Assembly (NCBI RefSeq): GCF_030406905.1
Contig: NZ_CP129137.1
Location: 310,001 to 374,000 of the forward strand
Origin: Streptomyces sp. HUAS CB01
Lineage (GTDB): Bacteria > Actinomycetota > Actinomycetes > Streptomycetales > Streptomycetaceae
Direction: 5' to 3'
DNA length: 64,000 nucleotides
Made by a program: the position numbers and the translations under genes
In this document: positions 34,432 to 42,849 of the stretch, one piece after another
Position numbering within the stretch: position 1 is the first letter of the stretch
Layout of the letters: every line of letters starts with the position of its first letter
The notes under the pieces: model-generated
Seen by the model: the letters and a program-made list of their open reading frames with translations, nothing else
Database searches by the model: none
What the model was told of the DNA's origin: nothing

Positions 34432-34941
34432 TCAGCAGCCGCCGCAGTTGTAGTAGGTCACGTCCCAGTGGTTGCCCTCGTCCGCGTAGATGTTGCCGGA
34501 CGCGGACCGCCACTGCGGGGCGCCGTCGCCGCGCGGGCCGATGTACGTGAAGGTGTTCTTGATGTAGTTCCCGACGCAGGTGTACTTGCTGTAGTCGAGT
34601 TTGTAGCCGTTCCAGTGCGAGTACGTGCCGCCGGCGTGGCCGGTCTCCGTACCGCCGGTGATGTTGAGCGCGCAGCCGCTGGCGCTCTTCAGCGTCTGGG
34701 CGCCCTTCGCCGTGGCCTGGTTGAGCTGCTCGAAGGAGGTGCAGGTCGGGTTGTTCCGGTCCGAACAGCCGCCGGACGACGACCAGGTGATTCCTGACGC
34801 TCTGAACATCGAAGTCGCCGTGGCATGACTGATCTTGGTGACGGCGTGGGCGTCCGTCGCACTGGTGAGCACGCCGAATCCCGGGGCGAACAGCGCCCCC
34901 AGGACGAGCGCGAGCGCGCTGAGGACCGAGCGGACCTTCAT
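34432..34941 (-). CDS. Secreted protein with a probable DD-peptidase/Hedgehog-like fold
   Basis: A 169-residue exported protein. The signal peptide MKVRSVLSALALVLGALFAP ends near DAHA. The mature part has TSFEQLNQATAKGAQTLKSA, CALNITGGTETGHAGGTYSH and NGYKLDYSKYTCVGNYI, with a WDVTYYNCGGC terminus. The GH-G-YSH-x-GYKLD pattern resembles the zinc sites of M15 peptidases (His, Asp, His), so it may be a small wall-active carboxypeptidase, though the match is not proven. Several Cys residues suggest disulfides. ATG 34941 follows GGGAACC. It is monocistronic. Confidence 0.75.
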   Translation of the reverse strand: MKVRSVLSALALVLGALFAPGFGVLTSATDAHAVTKISHATATSMFRASGITWSSSGGCSDRNNPTCTSFEQLNQATAKGAQTLKSASGCALNITGGTETGHAGGTYSHWNGYKLDYSKYTCVGNYIKNTFTYIGPRGDGAPQWRSASGNIYADEGNHWDVTYYNCGGC

Positions 34942-35303
34942 GTCGGGTTCCCTCCTGCTGACGTGGACGACCGTGCCTGCCGCGCGCCGCGCCGTCACGG
35001 ACCCGGCTGACGAAGGCGCGAACTGCAGGTGCCCACAAGGCTGATGGGGCGGGGGTGCAGGTGGAGCACAGTGATGATGCCCGAGGTCTACGCGCGTCCG
35101 CCAGAGGGCCGCGCAACCGCTTTCCGGCGCATGCCGGCATCCCGCGCACGCCGCCGGGTCCCGGCAGGATGTCGGGTGGCCCGCCCGGCCGACGGGGACA
35201 CCGGGACCCGTGCGAAGGCGGGACACCCGAACGAGGAGCAGACGCGCCCCTGTTCCCCTCACCGCCGCGCCCTGCCGGGTCGGCGGCCTGACGCCCGGGG
35301 CGG
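34942..35303. other. Intergenic region
   Basis: No gene in 362 bases. It contains the promoter for the secreted protein and the downstream end of the two-component operon. No strong hairpin with a defined role was found. Confidence 0.45.
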
Positions 35304-35957
35304 TCAGTCCTCCGCCCAGCCGTCCTCCCGCACCCTCGCCGCCAGGTCGATCTTGGTGTACGTCGGGCGGCCCGCCTGCTGGTACTTGTCCTTGACCCGG
35401 TCCAGGTAGTACTTGGCCGTGTGGGGGCTCACACCGGCCCGGCGCGCCGTGGCCTTCAGCGTGAGACCGGAGGCGTACTCCAGCAGCACCTGGCGCTCCT
35501 TCGGCGACAGGCTCGGCCGGACGGGCCCGTCGTCGTGCGCCCAGGCGAAGGCCAGCTCGGCGGAGTGGGCCGTACCGCCCGCGGCGACCTCCTCGACCGC
35601 CCGCACCAGCGTCGGCAGGTCGTGGTCCTTGGTGAGGTAGCCGTCCGCGCCGGCCGCGATCGCGGCGACGATCCGCCGCCGGTCCGCGACGGTGCTGATG
35701 ACGAGGACCCGTGGTCCGGCGGCCCGCAGCCGCCGGATGTTCTCCGGCGGCTGCGAGCCGTCCCCCAGCACCAGGTCCAGCAGGACCACGTCGTAAGGGA
35801 GTTGCGCTCCCCGACCGCGGACGGGGCGCTCGTGGGCGAGGAGTTGCCCCACCGTGCACGCCGTCGCCGCGAGCCGTACGTCCGGGACACCGTCCAGCCA
35901 GACCCGCAGCCCGTCGAGCAGCATCCGGTCGTCGTCGACCACCGCCACGCGGATCAC
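35304..35957 (-). CDS. Response regulator, NarL/LuxR type
   Basis: A 217-residue regulator. The receiver domain has the acidic pair in VAVVDDDRMLLDGL, phosphoacceptor D61 in VVLLDLVLGDG, T89 in VISTVADRR and K110 in YLTKDH. The C-terminal helix-turn-helix, LSPKERQVLLEYASGLT and then LKATARRAGVSPHTAKYYLDRVK, is of the LuxR type but with an unusual recognition helix (HTAKYYLDRVKDKY in place of the usual HVxNIL). Its GTG start overlaps the stop of the upstream kinase by four bases, so the two are coupled and form a pair. Confidence 0.92.
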   Translation of the reverse strand: MIRVAVVDDDRMLLDGLRVWLDGVPDVRLAATACTVGQLLAHERPVRGRGAQLPYDVVLLDLVLGDGSQPPENIRRLRAAGPRVLVISTVADRRRIVAAIAAGADGYLTKDHDLPTLVRAVEEVAAGGTAHSAELAFAWAHDDGPVRPSLSPKERQVLLEYASGLTLKATARRAGVSPHTAKYYLDRVKDKYQQAGRPTYTKIDLAARVREDGWAED

Positions 35958-37081
35958 GCCGGCCACCGCAGTTCGACACGGGTGCCCTCGCCGGGGACGC
36001 TGTCCACGTCCGCCGCGCCCCCGCTCTCGCGCATCCGCGCGCCCACGGAGGAACGCAGGCCGAGCCCTTCGGGGACGGTGTCCGGGTCGAAGCCGACGCC
36101 GCGGTCGACCACGGTGACCACGACCCGGCCCGCGGCGCCGGTGACCGTCACGTGGGCACGTCCCGTCCCCGCGTGCCGGAGCACGTTGTTGAGCGCCTCC
36201 GTGACCGCGGCCCCGAGCGCGGCCGCCGCGGGGGCCGGTATCTCCACCAGGCCGTCGTACTGGGCGCTCACCCGCAGCCCCAGGCTCTCCGCCGACCGCA
36301 CCGCCCGCTCGACCGCCGCAGCCGTCCCCGGCGCGCGGTCCTCCTCCGCCTGCTGCTGCAGCACCAGGCGCCGCAGATACGCCGCCTCCCGGGCGCACCG
36401 CTCCCGCACGGGAGCCGCGCCGGCGTCGGCGCGGCCGCTCGCGATCGCGGTCAGCGTCGCCAGTACGGTGTCGTGCAACGCCCGGTGGTGGGCGATGCGT
36501 TCCGCGTACCGGGCCCGCTCCGCCTCGGCGGCGAGGGCCTGGGCCGTCGCGGCGTCGAGCAGACCGCCCTGGCGCCGCAGGTACCACCAGAAGACGCGGG
36601 CCAGCACGGCCGACGAGACGATCGCGTTGAGGTGCGCGGCGATCACGGCGACGTCCGCCCCCGTCGGCCAGTACCCGGCCGCGTGGGTGGCCACCAGCGC
36701 CGCGACCGCGCCGGCCACCGCCGCCGGCTTCGCGAACGCCACCGCCGCGACCGCGCTCGCCGAACCGCCGAGCAGCATCGACCAGGCGATGTCCGCCGGC
36801 CGGTGCGCCCCGCCCGCGTACACCACGAACGGCAGCACGCATCCCACGAGCGCCACGTCCAGCAGCGGCGGCCAGGTGCCGAACCAGCCCGCCGATCGCG
36901 CCCTGCCGAAGACCAGCAGGGACGTCGACAGGGCGAGCACGAGCCCGGCCCAGGACAGGGCGCTGCCCCGCTGGTGCTGGACCACCGCGACCACGCCCAC
37001 CACCAGATGGCTGGCCCGGTACAGGCCGGTCGCGAGGACCATGAACGCCTGGGCCCGCTGGAGCCCCGAACCCACCCTCAC
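35954..37081 (-). CDS. Sensor histidine kinase, HisKA_3/NarX type
   Basis: A 375-residue kinase with about six N-terminal membrane segments (AGLVLALSTSLLVFG, LLDVALVGCVLPFVVYAGG, AAVAGAVAALVATHAAGY and others), then RIAHHRALHDTVLATLTAIASG containing the phosphorylated His, and a C-terminal ATPase domain with N box EALNNVLRHAG, VVDRGVGFDPD and GLGLRSSVGARM. No large extracellular sensor domain is present, so it probably senses within the membrane. GTG 37081 follows GGGGGG; a TTG at 37105 is a weaker option. It overlaps the response-regulator gene by four bases. Confidence 0.92.
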   Translation of the reverse strand: MRVGSGLQRAQAFMVLATGLYRASHLVVGVVAVVQHQRGSALSWAGLVLALSTSLLVFGRARSAGWFGTWPPLLDVALVGCVLPFVVYAGGAHRPADIAWSMLLGGSASAVAAVAFAKPAAVAGAVAALVATHAAGYWPTGADVAVIAAHLNAIVSSAVLARVFWWYLRRQGGLLDAATAQALAAEAERARYAERIAHHRALHDTVLATLTAIASGRADAGAAPVRERCAREAAYLRRLVLQQQAEEDRAPGTAAAVERAVRSAESLGLRVSAQYDGLVEIPAPAAAALGAAVTEALNNVLRHAGTGRAHVTVTGAAGRVVVTVVDRGVGFDPDTVPEGLGLRSSVGARMRESGGAADVDSVPGEGTRVELRWPA

Positions 37082-37241
37082 GGCAGGAACCCCCCGCCCA
37101 CGCAACCCCCCTGAAACGGCGGTACATCCCGGTCGCCGGGGCCCGTAGTTTCGGAGCGTTCCGGCACCGGATCCGACGAGCCATCAGACCATCGCGTCGG
37201 GTCCCGGCGCCGCCCGGAATTCAGGCAAAGAAGGAGGCAAA

Positions 37242-37811
37242 GTGGCTCGAAGTGTGCGCCGCGGGGGAATACTCGCGGTCCTGGCATCACTGCTCGTCCT
37301 GCTGATCCCCGGTAGCGCGACCGCGGCCGATCCGCCGGTCCGCTACACCTCGTGGATCACCAACGCCGCCATCTACGAGATGCGGGCCTCGTACTCGTGG
37401 CAGTGCATGGACGTACGCGGCGAGTCGCAGAACCCGGGCGCCGTCATCCAGCGGTTCGACTGCAAGGGCCGGCTGCACCAGCGCTTCTACTTCCAGCCCT
37501 CCGGCACCCCCGGCCTCTTCATGATCGGCGTCTACGGCAAGTACTGCATCGGCGCGCAGCACGCCTCGGTCGCGGACGGCACGCCCATCGTGCTCGGCCA
37601 CTGCCAGGGACCGGGTCAGCACTTCCGCTGGGTGGACCGGGGCAACAACCACTGGGAGATCGTCGAGGCCGCGAGCGGCAAGTGCCTGGTGGACACGGGC
37701 CGTCGGAGCGCGATCCAGCTCGGCGCGTGCGGCAACATCTCCGAGCCGTACCCCAGTCTCTGGACCCCGATCTACGACCGTCAGTACGACTACACCAGCG
37801 TCCGGGGCTGA
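37242..37811 (+). CDS. Secreted ricin-type beta-trefoil lectin
   Basis: A 189-residue exported protein. GTG 37242 follows AAGAAGGAGG. The signal peptide ILAVLASLLVLLIPGSATAA ends near residue 30. The mature part is a single trefoil with QCMDVRGESQNPGAVIQRFDC, YCIGAQHASVADGTPIVL and KCLVDTGRRSAIQLGAC, each carrying the Cys and QxW-like positions of RICIN repeats. It probably binds carbohydrate outside the cell; no catalytic domain is attached. It is divergent from the two-component system above, which may control it. Two strong hairpins follow. Confidence 0.87.
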   Translation: MARSVRRGGILAVLASLLVLLIPGSATAADPPVRYTSWITNAAIYEMRASYSWQCMDVRGESQNPGAVIQRFDCKGRLHQRFYFQPSGTPGLFMIGVYGKYCIGAQHASVADGTPIVLGHCQGPGQHFRWVDRGNNHWEIVEAASGKCLVDTGRRSAIQLGACGNISEPYPSLWTPIYDRQYDYTSVRG

Positions 37812-37827
37812 ACGGACCGCCGAGTAC

Positions 37828-37858
37828 GTGCCGCCGGGCCCGGCCGGCCCGGCGGCAC
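37828..37858. terminator. Terminator after the lectin gene
   Basis: GTGCCGCCGGGCC pairs perfectly with GGCCCGGCGGCAC over a 5-base loop, 17 bases after the lectin stop codon. Confidence 0.82.
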
Positions 37859-37897
37859 GCGCGGTCGCCCAGGGCGTACGCACCACCACATGCCCAC

Positions 37898-37940
37898 CGA
37901 GGTGCCGCGGCAAGGACAGGGGTCTTGCCGCGGCACCTCG
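37898..37940. terminator. Second, 17-bp perfect hairpin
   Basis: CGAGGTGCCGCGGCAAG pairs perfectly with CTTGCCGCGGCACCTCG over a 9-base loop (GACAGGGGT). It lies 40 bases after the first terminator. Perfect 17-base pairing is unusually strong and symmetrical, so it could act in both directions. The rest of 37812-38164 holds no gene. Confidence 0.65.
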
Positions 37941-38164
37941 TCGCGTGCTGCGCCCACCCCCGCCGGGCCCCGGCCCCGCCCGCCGTTCGGGCGCCCCCGC
38001 GCGTCGTCGCACGTCCGCGCCACGGCGGGGCGGTGCCGCCCGACTGCGATGCGGGTCACGCGTCCCCCCATGGTGGAACCAGGAGGCGGTGCTCCGCGTT
38101 TGATCCCGTGAGCGGCGGGCCCACGCCGCCCATCCGTGAAGGCGAAGGGGACGGGGACGACGTG

Positions 38165-38419
38165 ATGAGCGACAAGGCCCGCAAACTGTTCGAGGCGCTC
38201 GATCTCGACCACAACGGGACGCTGACCCGCGAGGAAGTGATCACCGCCCTGCGGACGAAGGGCCCTCATCTGGCCGCTGCGGGGGACCTCCCGTTCTGGG
38301 GCGTCGGCGACGCCGACTCCTCCTCGGCCCTGTTCGACGCGGCGGACCAGAACGGGGACTCGGTGCTCACCCTCGAGGAGTTCGCCGCCGTGGTGGACCG
38401 CCGGTTCGGCTGGCGCTGA
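38165..38419 (+). CDS. EF-hand calcium-binding protein
   Basis: An 84-residue calmodulin-like protein with two EF hands. Loop 1 is D13-LDHNGTLTREE-E24, with the canonical D-x-D-x-N-G and a Glu at position 12. Loop 2 is D61-QNGDSVLTLE-E72 with Ser for Gly at position 6. It is acidic and has no signal peptide, so it is cytosolic. Small EF-hand proteins in Streptomyces are thought to buffer or sense calcium during differentiation. ATG 38165 is preferred, with GTG 38162 possible; GAAGGGGA lies upstream. It is monocistronic. Confidence 0.9.
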   Translation: MSDKARKLFEALDLDHNGTLTREEVITALRTKGPHLAAAGDLPFWGVGDADSSSALFDAADQNGDSVLTLEEFAAVVDRRFGWR

Positions 38420-38699
38420 GACCGGGCCGCCCACGCCTGACATGGCCTGGCGCGGCCCTGCCGTCGTTGTCGTGTCGCCGTCGCCGTCGCTTCGATCAGG
38501 TGCGCCTGGCGATGCCTCGGCAGTTCGCCCCGGGCTCCGTGGCGCACGGACGCCGGAACGGCAGCTCGCAGCGGCGCGCAGGCATGGCCCGGGCCCTGGC
38601 GGGCAAGGCGGTGAGGGCGGCGACGACCGGTGACCGTCAAACCGGCTCTCGTCAGCGCACCTGCGGCGTGTCGAGGCCCGAAGAGGGGGGAGAGGACCG

Positions 38700-38990
38700 A
38701 TGGAGTCGAGGGACCACTGGAGGGAGCTGGCGGCCTGCGGCGGCCAGGAGGCGGACGGCCTGTTCGCCGAGGCCGACGAGCAGAAGCGGGCCAAGGCCAT
38801 CTGCGCGAAATGCCCGGTGCAGACCGAGTGCCTGGCCGAGGCACTCGACACCCGGGTCCGGTTCGGCGTGTGGGGCGGCATGACCGAGCGGGAACGACGC
38901 GCACTGCTGCGCCGGTCCCCTCATGTGACGTCCTGGCGTCGGGCGCTGGAGGCGGCCCGCCGCGACCACACGCGCCCGCGCGCGGGCTGA
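38700..38990 (+). CDS. WhiB-family iron-sulfur regulator
   Basis: A 96-residue Wbl protein. C13, C35, C38 and C44 (AAC, AICAKC, TEC) form the usual [4Fe-4S] ligand set. FGVWGGMTERERRALL (residues 55-70) is the beta-turn (GVWGG) and adjacent basic segment. Wbl proteins act with the principal sigma factor and can respond to redox or NO. The spacing and short C-terminus (HTRPRAG) do not identify a specific wbl gene. ATG 38700 follows GGGGGGAGAGG. It is monocistronic and has no adjacent anti-sigma factor. Confidence 0.95.
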   Translation: MESRDHWRELAACGGQEADGLFAEADEQKRAKAICAKCPVQTECLAEALDTRVRFGVWGGMTERERRALLRRSPHVTSWRRALEAARRDHTRPRAG

Positions 38991-39135
38991 GCACGGCACC
39001 GCCGCCGGGACGGCGCTCGGGCGGGGAGCGGAGCCTCCCGGGTGGTGAGCCTTACCGATGGGGCCGCTCGCCCCCCGCCCGCGGCCCCGGCCTCACTCGT
39101 GGGGCACGACCCGGGGAACCTCGGGCCCCGCCCTG

Positions 39136-39621
39136 TCACACGGGGAAGATCAGGCAGCTGCTGGTCGCGTGGGCGAGGACTCGGCCGGTGCCGTCGAGCA
39201 GCTCCGCCTGCGCCAGCGCCGTACGGCGCCCCCGGTTCAGCACGGTGCCCACGGCCCGGACCTTCCCGGTGTCGGCGGACATGGGCCGCAGGAACTTCAC
39301 GGACAGGTCGAGCGAGGTGTAGCCCTCCCCCTGCGCCAGGGTCGACTGGACGGCACAGCCGGCGGCCGAGTCGAGAAGGGTCGCGTAGACCCCGCCGTGC
39401 ACGCTGCCGATGGGGTTGTAGTGCTCCTCCCCGGGAACCAGCGAGAACACCGCGCGGCCCTGCTCGACCTCGTCCAGGGTGAAGCCGAGGCCGGCGCTGA
39501 CGGGCGGTGCCGGCAGTCGCCCGGCGATCATGTCGCGGAGGAAGTCGAGCCCGGACCCCTGTCCGACGGCGGCCGCCGATATCGCCGGGTCTTCCCACTC
39601 GAAAGTCCGTGACCTGCCCAT
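39136..39621 (-). CDS. PaaI-type hotdog thioesterase
   Basis: A 161-residue hotdog-fold acyl-CoA thioesterase. The catalytic region EEHYNPIGSVHGGVYATLLD (residues about 66-85) contains the Asn, the HGG turn and Asp of the PaaI group, followed by YTSLDLSVKFLRPMSADTG. It hydrolyses acyl- or aryl-CoA thioesters; the acyl group is unknown. The start is ATG 39621 (MGRSRTFEWEDPA). It is divergent from an HxlR regulator, with 94 bases between the starts containing inverted GGCTTC/GAAGCC sites, so it is probably the regulated target. Confidence 0.88.
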   Translation of the reverse strand: MGRSRTFEWEDPAISAAAVGQGSGLDFLRDMIAGRLPAPPVSAGLGFTLDEVEQGRAVFSLVPGEEHYNPIGSVHGGVYATLLDSAAGCAVQSTLAQGEGYTSLDLSVKFLRPMSADTGKVRAVGTVLNRGRRTALAQAELLDGTGRVLAHATSSCLIFPV

Positions 39622-39640
39622 GTCCGATCCCCTTGTCCGC

Positions 39641-39696
39641 TGGCTTCAGTGACCGAAGCTAGACGCGGCCCCGCCTGACTGTCAATCTCGAAGCCA
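39641..39696. promoter_or_regulatory. Candidate HxlR operator sites
   Basis: TGGCTTC (39641-39647) and its inverse GAAGCCA (39690-39696) lie in the short gap between divergent thioesterase and HxlR starts. A closer partner GAAGC is at 39655-39659, giving GCTTC-N7-GAAGC. The function is inferred from position and symmetry. Confidence 0.4.
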
Positions 39697-39715
39697 GCGG
39701 GCGTAGGATGCCCCC

Positions 39716-40198
39716 ATGGATTGGCTCGAGTTCAGCACCGACAACTGCTCGGTCCAGCGGACGGTCGGCCTCGTCGGGGAGAAGTGGTCACTGCTGATCC
39801 TGCGCGACGCCGTCAACGGGATCCGCCGCTTCGACCACTTCCGCCGGCACGTCGGACTCTCCGAGGCCGTCCTCGCCGACCGGCTCCGCAAGCTGGTGGC
39901 CGCCGGGATCCTCGAGACCACGCCGTACCGCGACCCGGGCAACCGCACACGCCACGAGTACCGACTCACCGCCAAGGGCTGGGACCTGTGGCCCGTGGTC
40001 GTCGCCCTCATGCAGTGGGGCGACAAACACGCCGCGGACCCGGGAGGGCCGTCGGTGACCGTCCGGCACACCGGCTGCGGGGCCCCCGTGCGGCTCACCG
40101 TCGGCTGCGACGAAGGACACCACGCGCTCGCACCGCGCGACGTCACCGCCACCCCCGGCCCGTCGGCGTCCCGGCACCCGGCTCGACGCGAGCCCTGA
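39716..40198 (+). CDS. HxlR-family transcriptional regulator
   Basis: A 160-residue winged-helix protein. CSVQRTVGLVGEKWSLLILR at residues 11-30 is the HxlR N-terminus with its conserved Cys, followed by NGIRRFDHFRRHVGLSEAVL and LADRLRKLVAAGILE, and the wing RTRHEYRLTAKG. HxlR proteins sense electrophiles or aldehydes, often through that Cys. It is divergent from the PaaI thioesterase gene and probably controls it. The C-terminal 35 residues (RLTVGCDEGHHALAP) add Cys and His residues that may bind metal. Confidence 0.9.
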   Translation: MDWLEFSTDNCSVQRTVGLVGEKWSLLILRDAVNGIRRFDHFRRHVGLSEAVLADRLRKLVAAGILETTPYRDPGNRTRHEYRLTAKGWDLWPVVVALMQWGDKHAADPGGPSVTVRHTGCGAPVRLTVGCDEGHHALAPRDVTATPGPSASRHPARREP

Positions 40199-40274
40199 GA
40201 GCCGGAGCAGGGCGCCGCGGTTCACCACCCGGGGGCCGTCGCGGTCACGGTGCAGGGCAGCCGCGGCGCCCGCG

Positions 40275-40835
40275 TCAGCCCCGCGGTGAGAGCGCCGAGC
40301 GGGCCGCCGCGAGGATCTCGTCGGACAGGGGCGAGCCCTTGGTGGCACGGGCCAGCACCATCGCCCCGATCAGGGTGGACAGCCTGGCGAGGCCGTCCTC
40401 GTCGTCGGTGGCGAGCCAGCCGGCGAATTCCACCACCCCGTCCGCGTAGGTACGGCGGGCCTCGGGGTCACCGGCCTCCCGGGCCATGTCGGAGGCCAGC
40501 GCGGCGGCGGGGCACCCTCGGCCTGGGTCGTCCCGGTGCCTGGGCGACAGGTACGCGTTGACGAGGGCCTGCTGTGCGGCCTCCCGCCCCGCCGACTCCC
40601 CGGCCAGGGCGTCCGCGTGCCGCCCGGCGAATTCGCCGAACGCGTACGTCAGCGCCTCGTCGATCAGGGCGTCCTTGGAGGCGAACTGCTTGTAGAAGCC
40701 GCCGTGCGTCAGACCGGCCGCCTTCATCAGGTCGGCGACGCTCACGCCCGTGCCCTGCTCACGGAACAGCTGGGAGGCAGTCTCCACGACCCGCCTGCGG
40801 TTCTCCTGCGCCTGGGCCTGTGACACCCGCCCCAT
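40275..40835 (-). CDS. TetR-family transcriptional regulator
   Basis: A 186-residue repressor. RRRVVETASQLFREQGTGVS followed by VADLMKAAGLTHGGFYKQFASKDAL (residues 13-57) is the helix-turn-helix with the GGFYKQF recognition helix. RGCPAAALASDMAREAGD matches the C-terminal class found next to oxidoreductases. ATG 40835 has a GGAGGTGCTC ribosome site. It is divergent from an SDR gene, with 125 A/T-rich bases between them that contain repeated GATGACG/TAGATG motifs, so it probably represses both itself and the SDR-membrane protein unit. Confidence 0.92.
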   Translation of the reverse strand: MGRVSQAQAQENRRRVVETASQLFREQGTGVSVADLMKAAGLTHGGFYKQFASKDALIDEALTYAFGEFAGRHADALAGESAGREAAQQALVNAYLSPRHRDDPGRGCPAAALASDMAREAGDPEARRTYADGVVEFAGWLATDDEDGLARLSTLIGAMVLARATKGSPLSDEILAAARSALSPRG

Positions 40836-40852
40836 GAGCACCTCCTCATTTG

Positions 40853-40902
40853 GATGACGACTGGCATCTATCGTACAGTCCATTTAGATTCTTTACGTCA
40901 TC
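40853..40902. promoter_or_regulatory. Candidate TetR operator and divergent promoters
   Basis: This 50-base A/T-rich interval is bounded by inverted GATGACG (40853-40859) and CGTCATC (40896-40902), with CATCTAT beside each. It lies between divergent starts of the TetR and SDR genes. Confidence 0.45.
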
Positions 40903-40960
40903 TATTTTGCGCGCGCGGTTCCTGCGTCCCGACCGCACCGCCCATCCCTGAGGAGAAGAC

Positions 40961-41647
40961 ATGGAACTGAACAACGCGGTCGCCCTGGTCACCGGAGCCA
41001 ACCGGGGCCTGGGCCGCCATCTCGCACAGCAGCTGATCGACCGGGGGGCGAAGGTCTACGCGGCCGCGCGCCGCCCCGAGACCGTGGACGTGCCCGGAGC
41101 CGTCCCCCTCCGGCTGGACGTCACCGACGCGGAGTCGGTGCGGGCCGCAGCCCGCATCGCCACGGACACGACCCTGCTGGTCAACAACGCCGGGATCTTC
41201 ACCCCCACCCCGCTGGTCGGCGGCGACCTCGACGCGGTGCGCCGGGAGATGGAGACGAACTTCTACGGCCCGCTGACGGTGACCCGCGCCTTCGCCCCGG
41301 TCGTCGCGGGGAACGGCGGCGGCGCCGTCCTCAATGTGCTGTCCGTCCTGTCCTGGTTCCATCCGGCGGGGCTCGGCGCCTACTCCGCCGCCAAGACCGC
41401 CTCCTGGGCCATGACCGACTCCGTCCGCGAGGAGCTGGCCCCGCACGGCATCGCCGTGACCGCGCTGCACGTCGGCTACATGGACACCGACATGGCGGGC
41501 CACATCCCCGCCGAGCAGAAGGCCGACCCGGCCGCCGTCGCCGCTCTCGCCCTGGACGGCCTCGCCGCGGGCCTGACGGAGGTCCTCGCGGACGACATCA
41601 CCCGGCAGGTGAAGCAGAACCTCGCCGCCGCCCCGGCAGCCGTCTGA
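40961..41647 (+). CDS. Short-chain dehydrogenase/reductase
   Basis: A 228-residue SDR. VALVTGANRGLGRHLAQQL is the cofactor site at residues 7-25, RLDVTDAESV the adenine-binding strand, NNAG at about 78-81, and the catalytic S-x-Y-x3-K in LSVLSW and LGAYSAAKTASW. It closely resembles the SDR at 50135-50830 (VALVTGANRGIGR, YAASKAA), so the two are paralogues of one small-SDR family. ATG 40961 follows GAGGAGAAG. It is divergent from TetR and 104 bases upstream of a membrane-protein gene on the same strand. Confidence 0.92.
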   Translation: MELNNAVALVTGANRGLGRHLAQQLIDRGAKVYAAARRPETVDVPGAVPLRLDVTDAESVRAAARIATDTTLLVNNAGIFTPTPLVGGDLDAVRREMETNFYGPLTVTRAFAPVVAGNGGGAVLNVLSVLSWFHPAGLGAYSAAKTASWAMTDSVREELAPHGIAVTALHVGYMDTDMAGHIPAEQKADPAAVAALALDGLAAGLTEVLADDITRQVKQNLAAAPAAV

Positions 41648-41751
41648 GCCGCCGACCGACCGGCCGTCCCACCGCGCCGGCCGCCACCCCGGGACCCCGC
41701 CCCAGGCGCCTTCCCGGGACGCCACCCACAGGAGCCACCGGAAAGACCCTC

Positions 41752-42804
41752 ATGGACAGCACCCTCGAACCCACACCTCAGCGCGAGCAGCCCACCACGA
41801 CGGCGCGGCTCCCCCGGCCCGGCACCCGGGCGACGACGGCGCGGCCGCCGGTGCGCGCCTGGCTCCAGCCCGCCGTGATCGCGCTGGTCGTCGTGGCCGC
41901 GTTCATCGGCTGCTACGTCGGCCTCCAGCGCGATCCCCGCCCCCATCAGGTGCCCATCGCCGTCAGCGGACAGGCCCTGTCCGTGGAGGTGGGTCACGCC
42001 CTCGGGGACAGCGTCGAGGTCCACCCGGCCGCCGACGCCGCGGCCGCACGCCAGGCGCTCGAACGGCACGACGTCTCCGCAGCGCTCAGCACCGCCGACG
42101 ACGGCCGGCTGCACCTGCAGGTCGCCGGGGCCGACGGCCTGTCGACGACCACGGCGGTGAAGAGCCTGGTGAACGCCTACGCCGCTGGGGCGGACAGACA
42201 GGTCACCATGGAGGACGTCGTGCCGCTGGTGCGCTTCGACGCCCGCGGGCTGGCCGGCTTCTACATCGCCTTCGGCGTCACACTGGCCGGGTTCGTCCTC
42301 GCCCAGAACACCCTCGGCCTGGCGAAGCTGCTGCACCTGCGCCACCGGTTCTGGCTGATCGCCGGCACGTCCGCGGCCATCGGCCTCGTCGCCACCGCCA
42401 TCGCCGGCCCGGTCCTGCACGCCGTTCCGGCGCCCTTCGTCCCGCTCGCGTTCACCCTCACGCTGCTCTCCGCCGCGGCCGCCTTCGCCACCAAGCTGCT
42501 GGGTACGTACCTGGGCCCCGTGGGCATCCCCGTAGCGACCCTGCTGCTGCTCACCGTGGGCAATGCCACCAGCGGAGCCACCACGGGAGCGGACCTCCTG
42601 CCCACCGCCGCCCGTGCCGTCTCTGCCCTGCTGCCGCCGGGCGCCGCAGTCCGGGCCATCACCGACCTGAGCTACTTCCACGGTGCCCATGCCGCCGGGC
42701 CGCTCGCCACGCTCGCCGCCTGGGCCGTGATCGCCGCGCTCCTCGTCGCGCACCGCTCCCGCCGGCGCCGGGGAGGCAAGGCCCCGGCCCTCTCGTCGCC
42801 GTAA
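41752..42804 (+). CDS. YhgE/Pip-like (ABC-2 permease-type) membrane protein
   Basis: A 350-residue integral membrane protein. The N-terminus is cytosolic and Pro/Arg-rich, and AVIALVVVAAFIGCYVGL (about residues 44-61) is the first helix. An extracytoplasmic domain follows with VAGADGLSTTTAVKSLVNAYA. Five helices are clustered at the C-terminus: FYIAFGVTLAGFVLA, WLIAGTSAAIGLVATAIAG, FTLTLLSAAAAFATKLLG, GIPVATLLLLTVG and LATLAAWAVIAALLVA. This resembles Pip/YhgE and DUF3533 transporters. ATG 41752 follows ACAGGAGCC. It probably forms a TetR-controlled unit with the SDR; it may export a toxic compound, but no ATPase is present. Confidence 0.78.
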   Translation: MDSTLEPTPQREQPTTTARLPRPGTRATTARPPVRAWLQPAVIALVVVAAFIGCYVGLQRDPRPHQVPIAVSGQALSVEVGHALGDSVEVHPAADAAAARQALERHDVSAALSTADDGRLHLQVAGADGLSTTTAVKSLVNAYAAGADRQVTMEDVVPLVRFDARGLAGFYIAFGVTLAGFVLAQNTLGLAKLLHLRHRFWLIAGTSAAIGLVATAIAGPVLHAVPAPFVPLAFTLTLLSAAAAFATKLLGTYLGPVGIPVATLLLLTVGNATSGATTGADLLPTAARAVSALLPPGAAVRAITDLSYFHGAHAAGPLATLAAWAVIAALLVAHRSRRRRGGKAPALSSP

Positions 42805-42815
42805 GGCACCCCACC

Positions 42816-42849
42816 GGTGACGGCGCACGTTCACGCGTGCGCCGTCACC
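42816..42849. terminator. Terminator after the membrane-protein gene
   Basis: GGTGACGGCGCACG pairs perfectly with CGTGCGCCGTCACC over a 6-base loop, 12 bases after the stop at 42804. Confidence 0.85.

Noticed and set aside
35304..37184. A single long fusion of kinase and regulator
   Set aside because: The kinase part of that frame is noise; the kinase and the regulator are separate genes overlapping by GTGA at 35954-35957.
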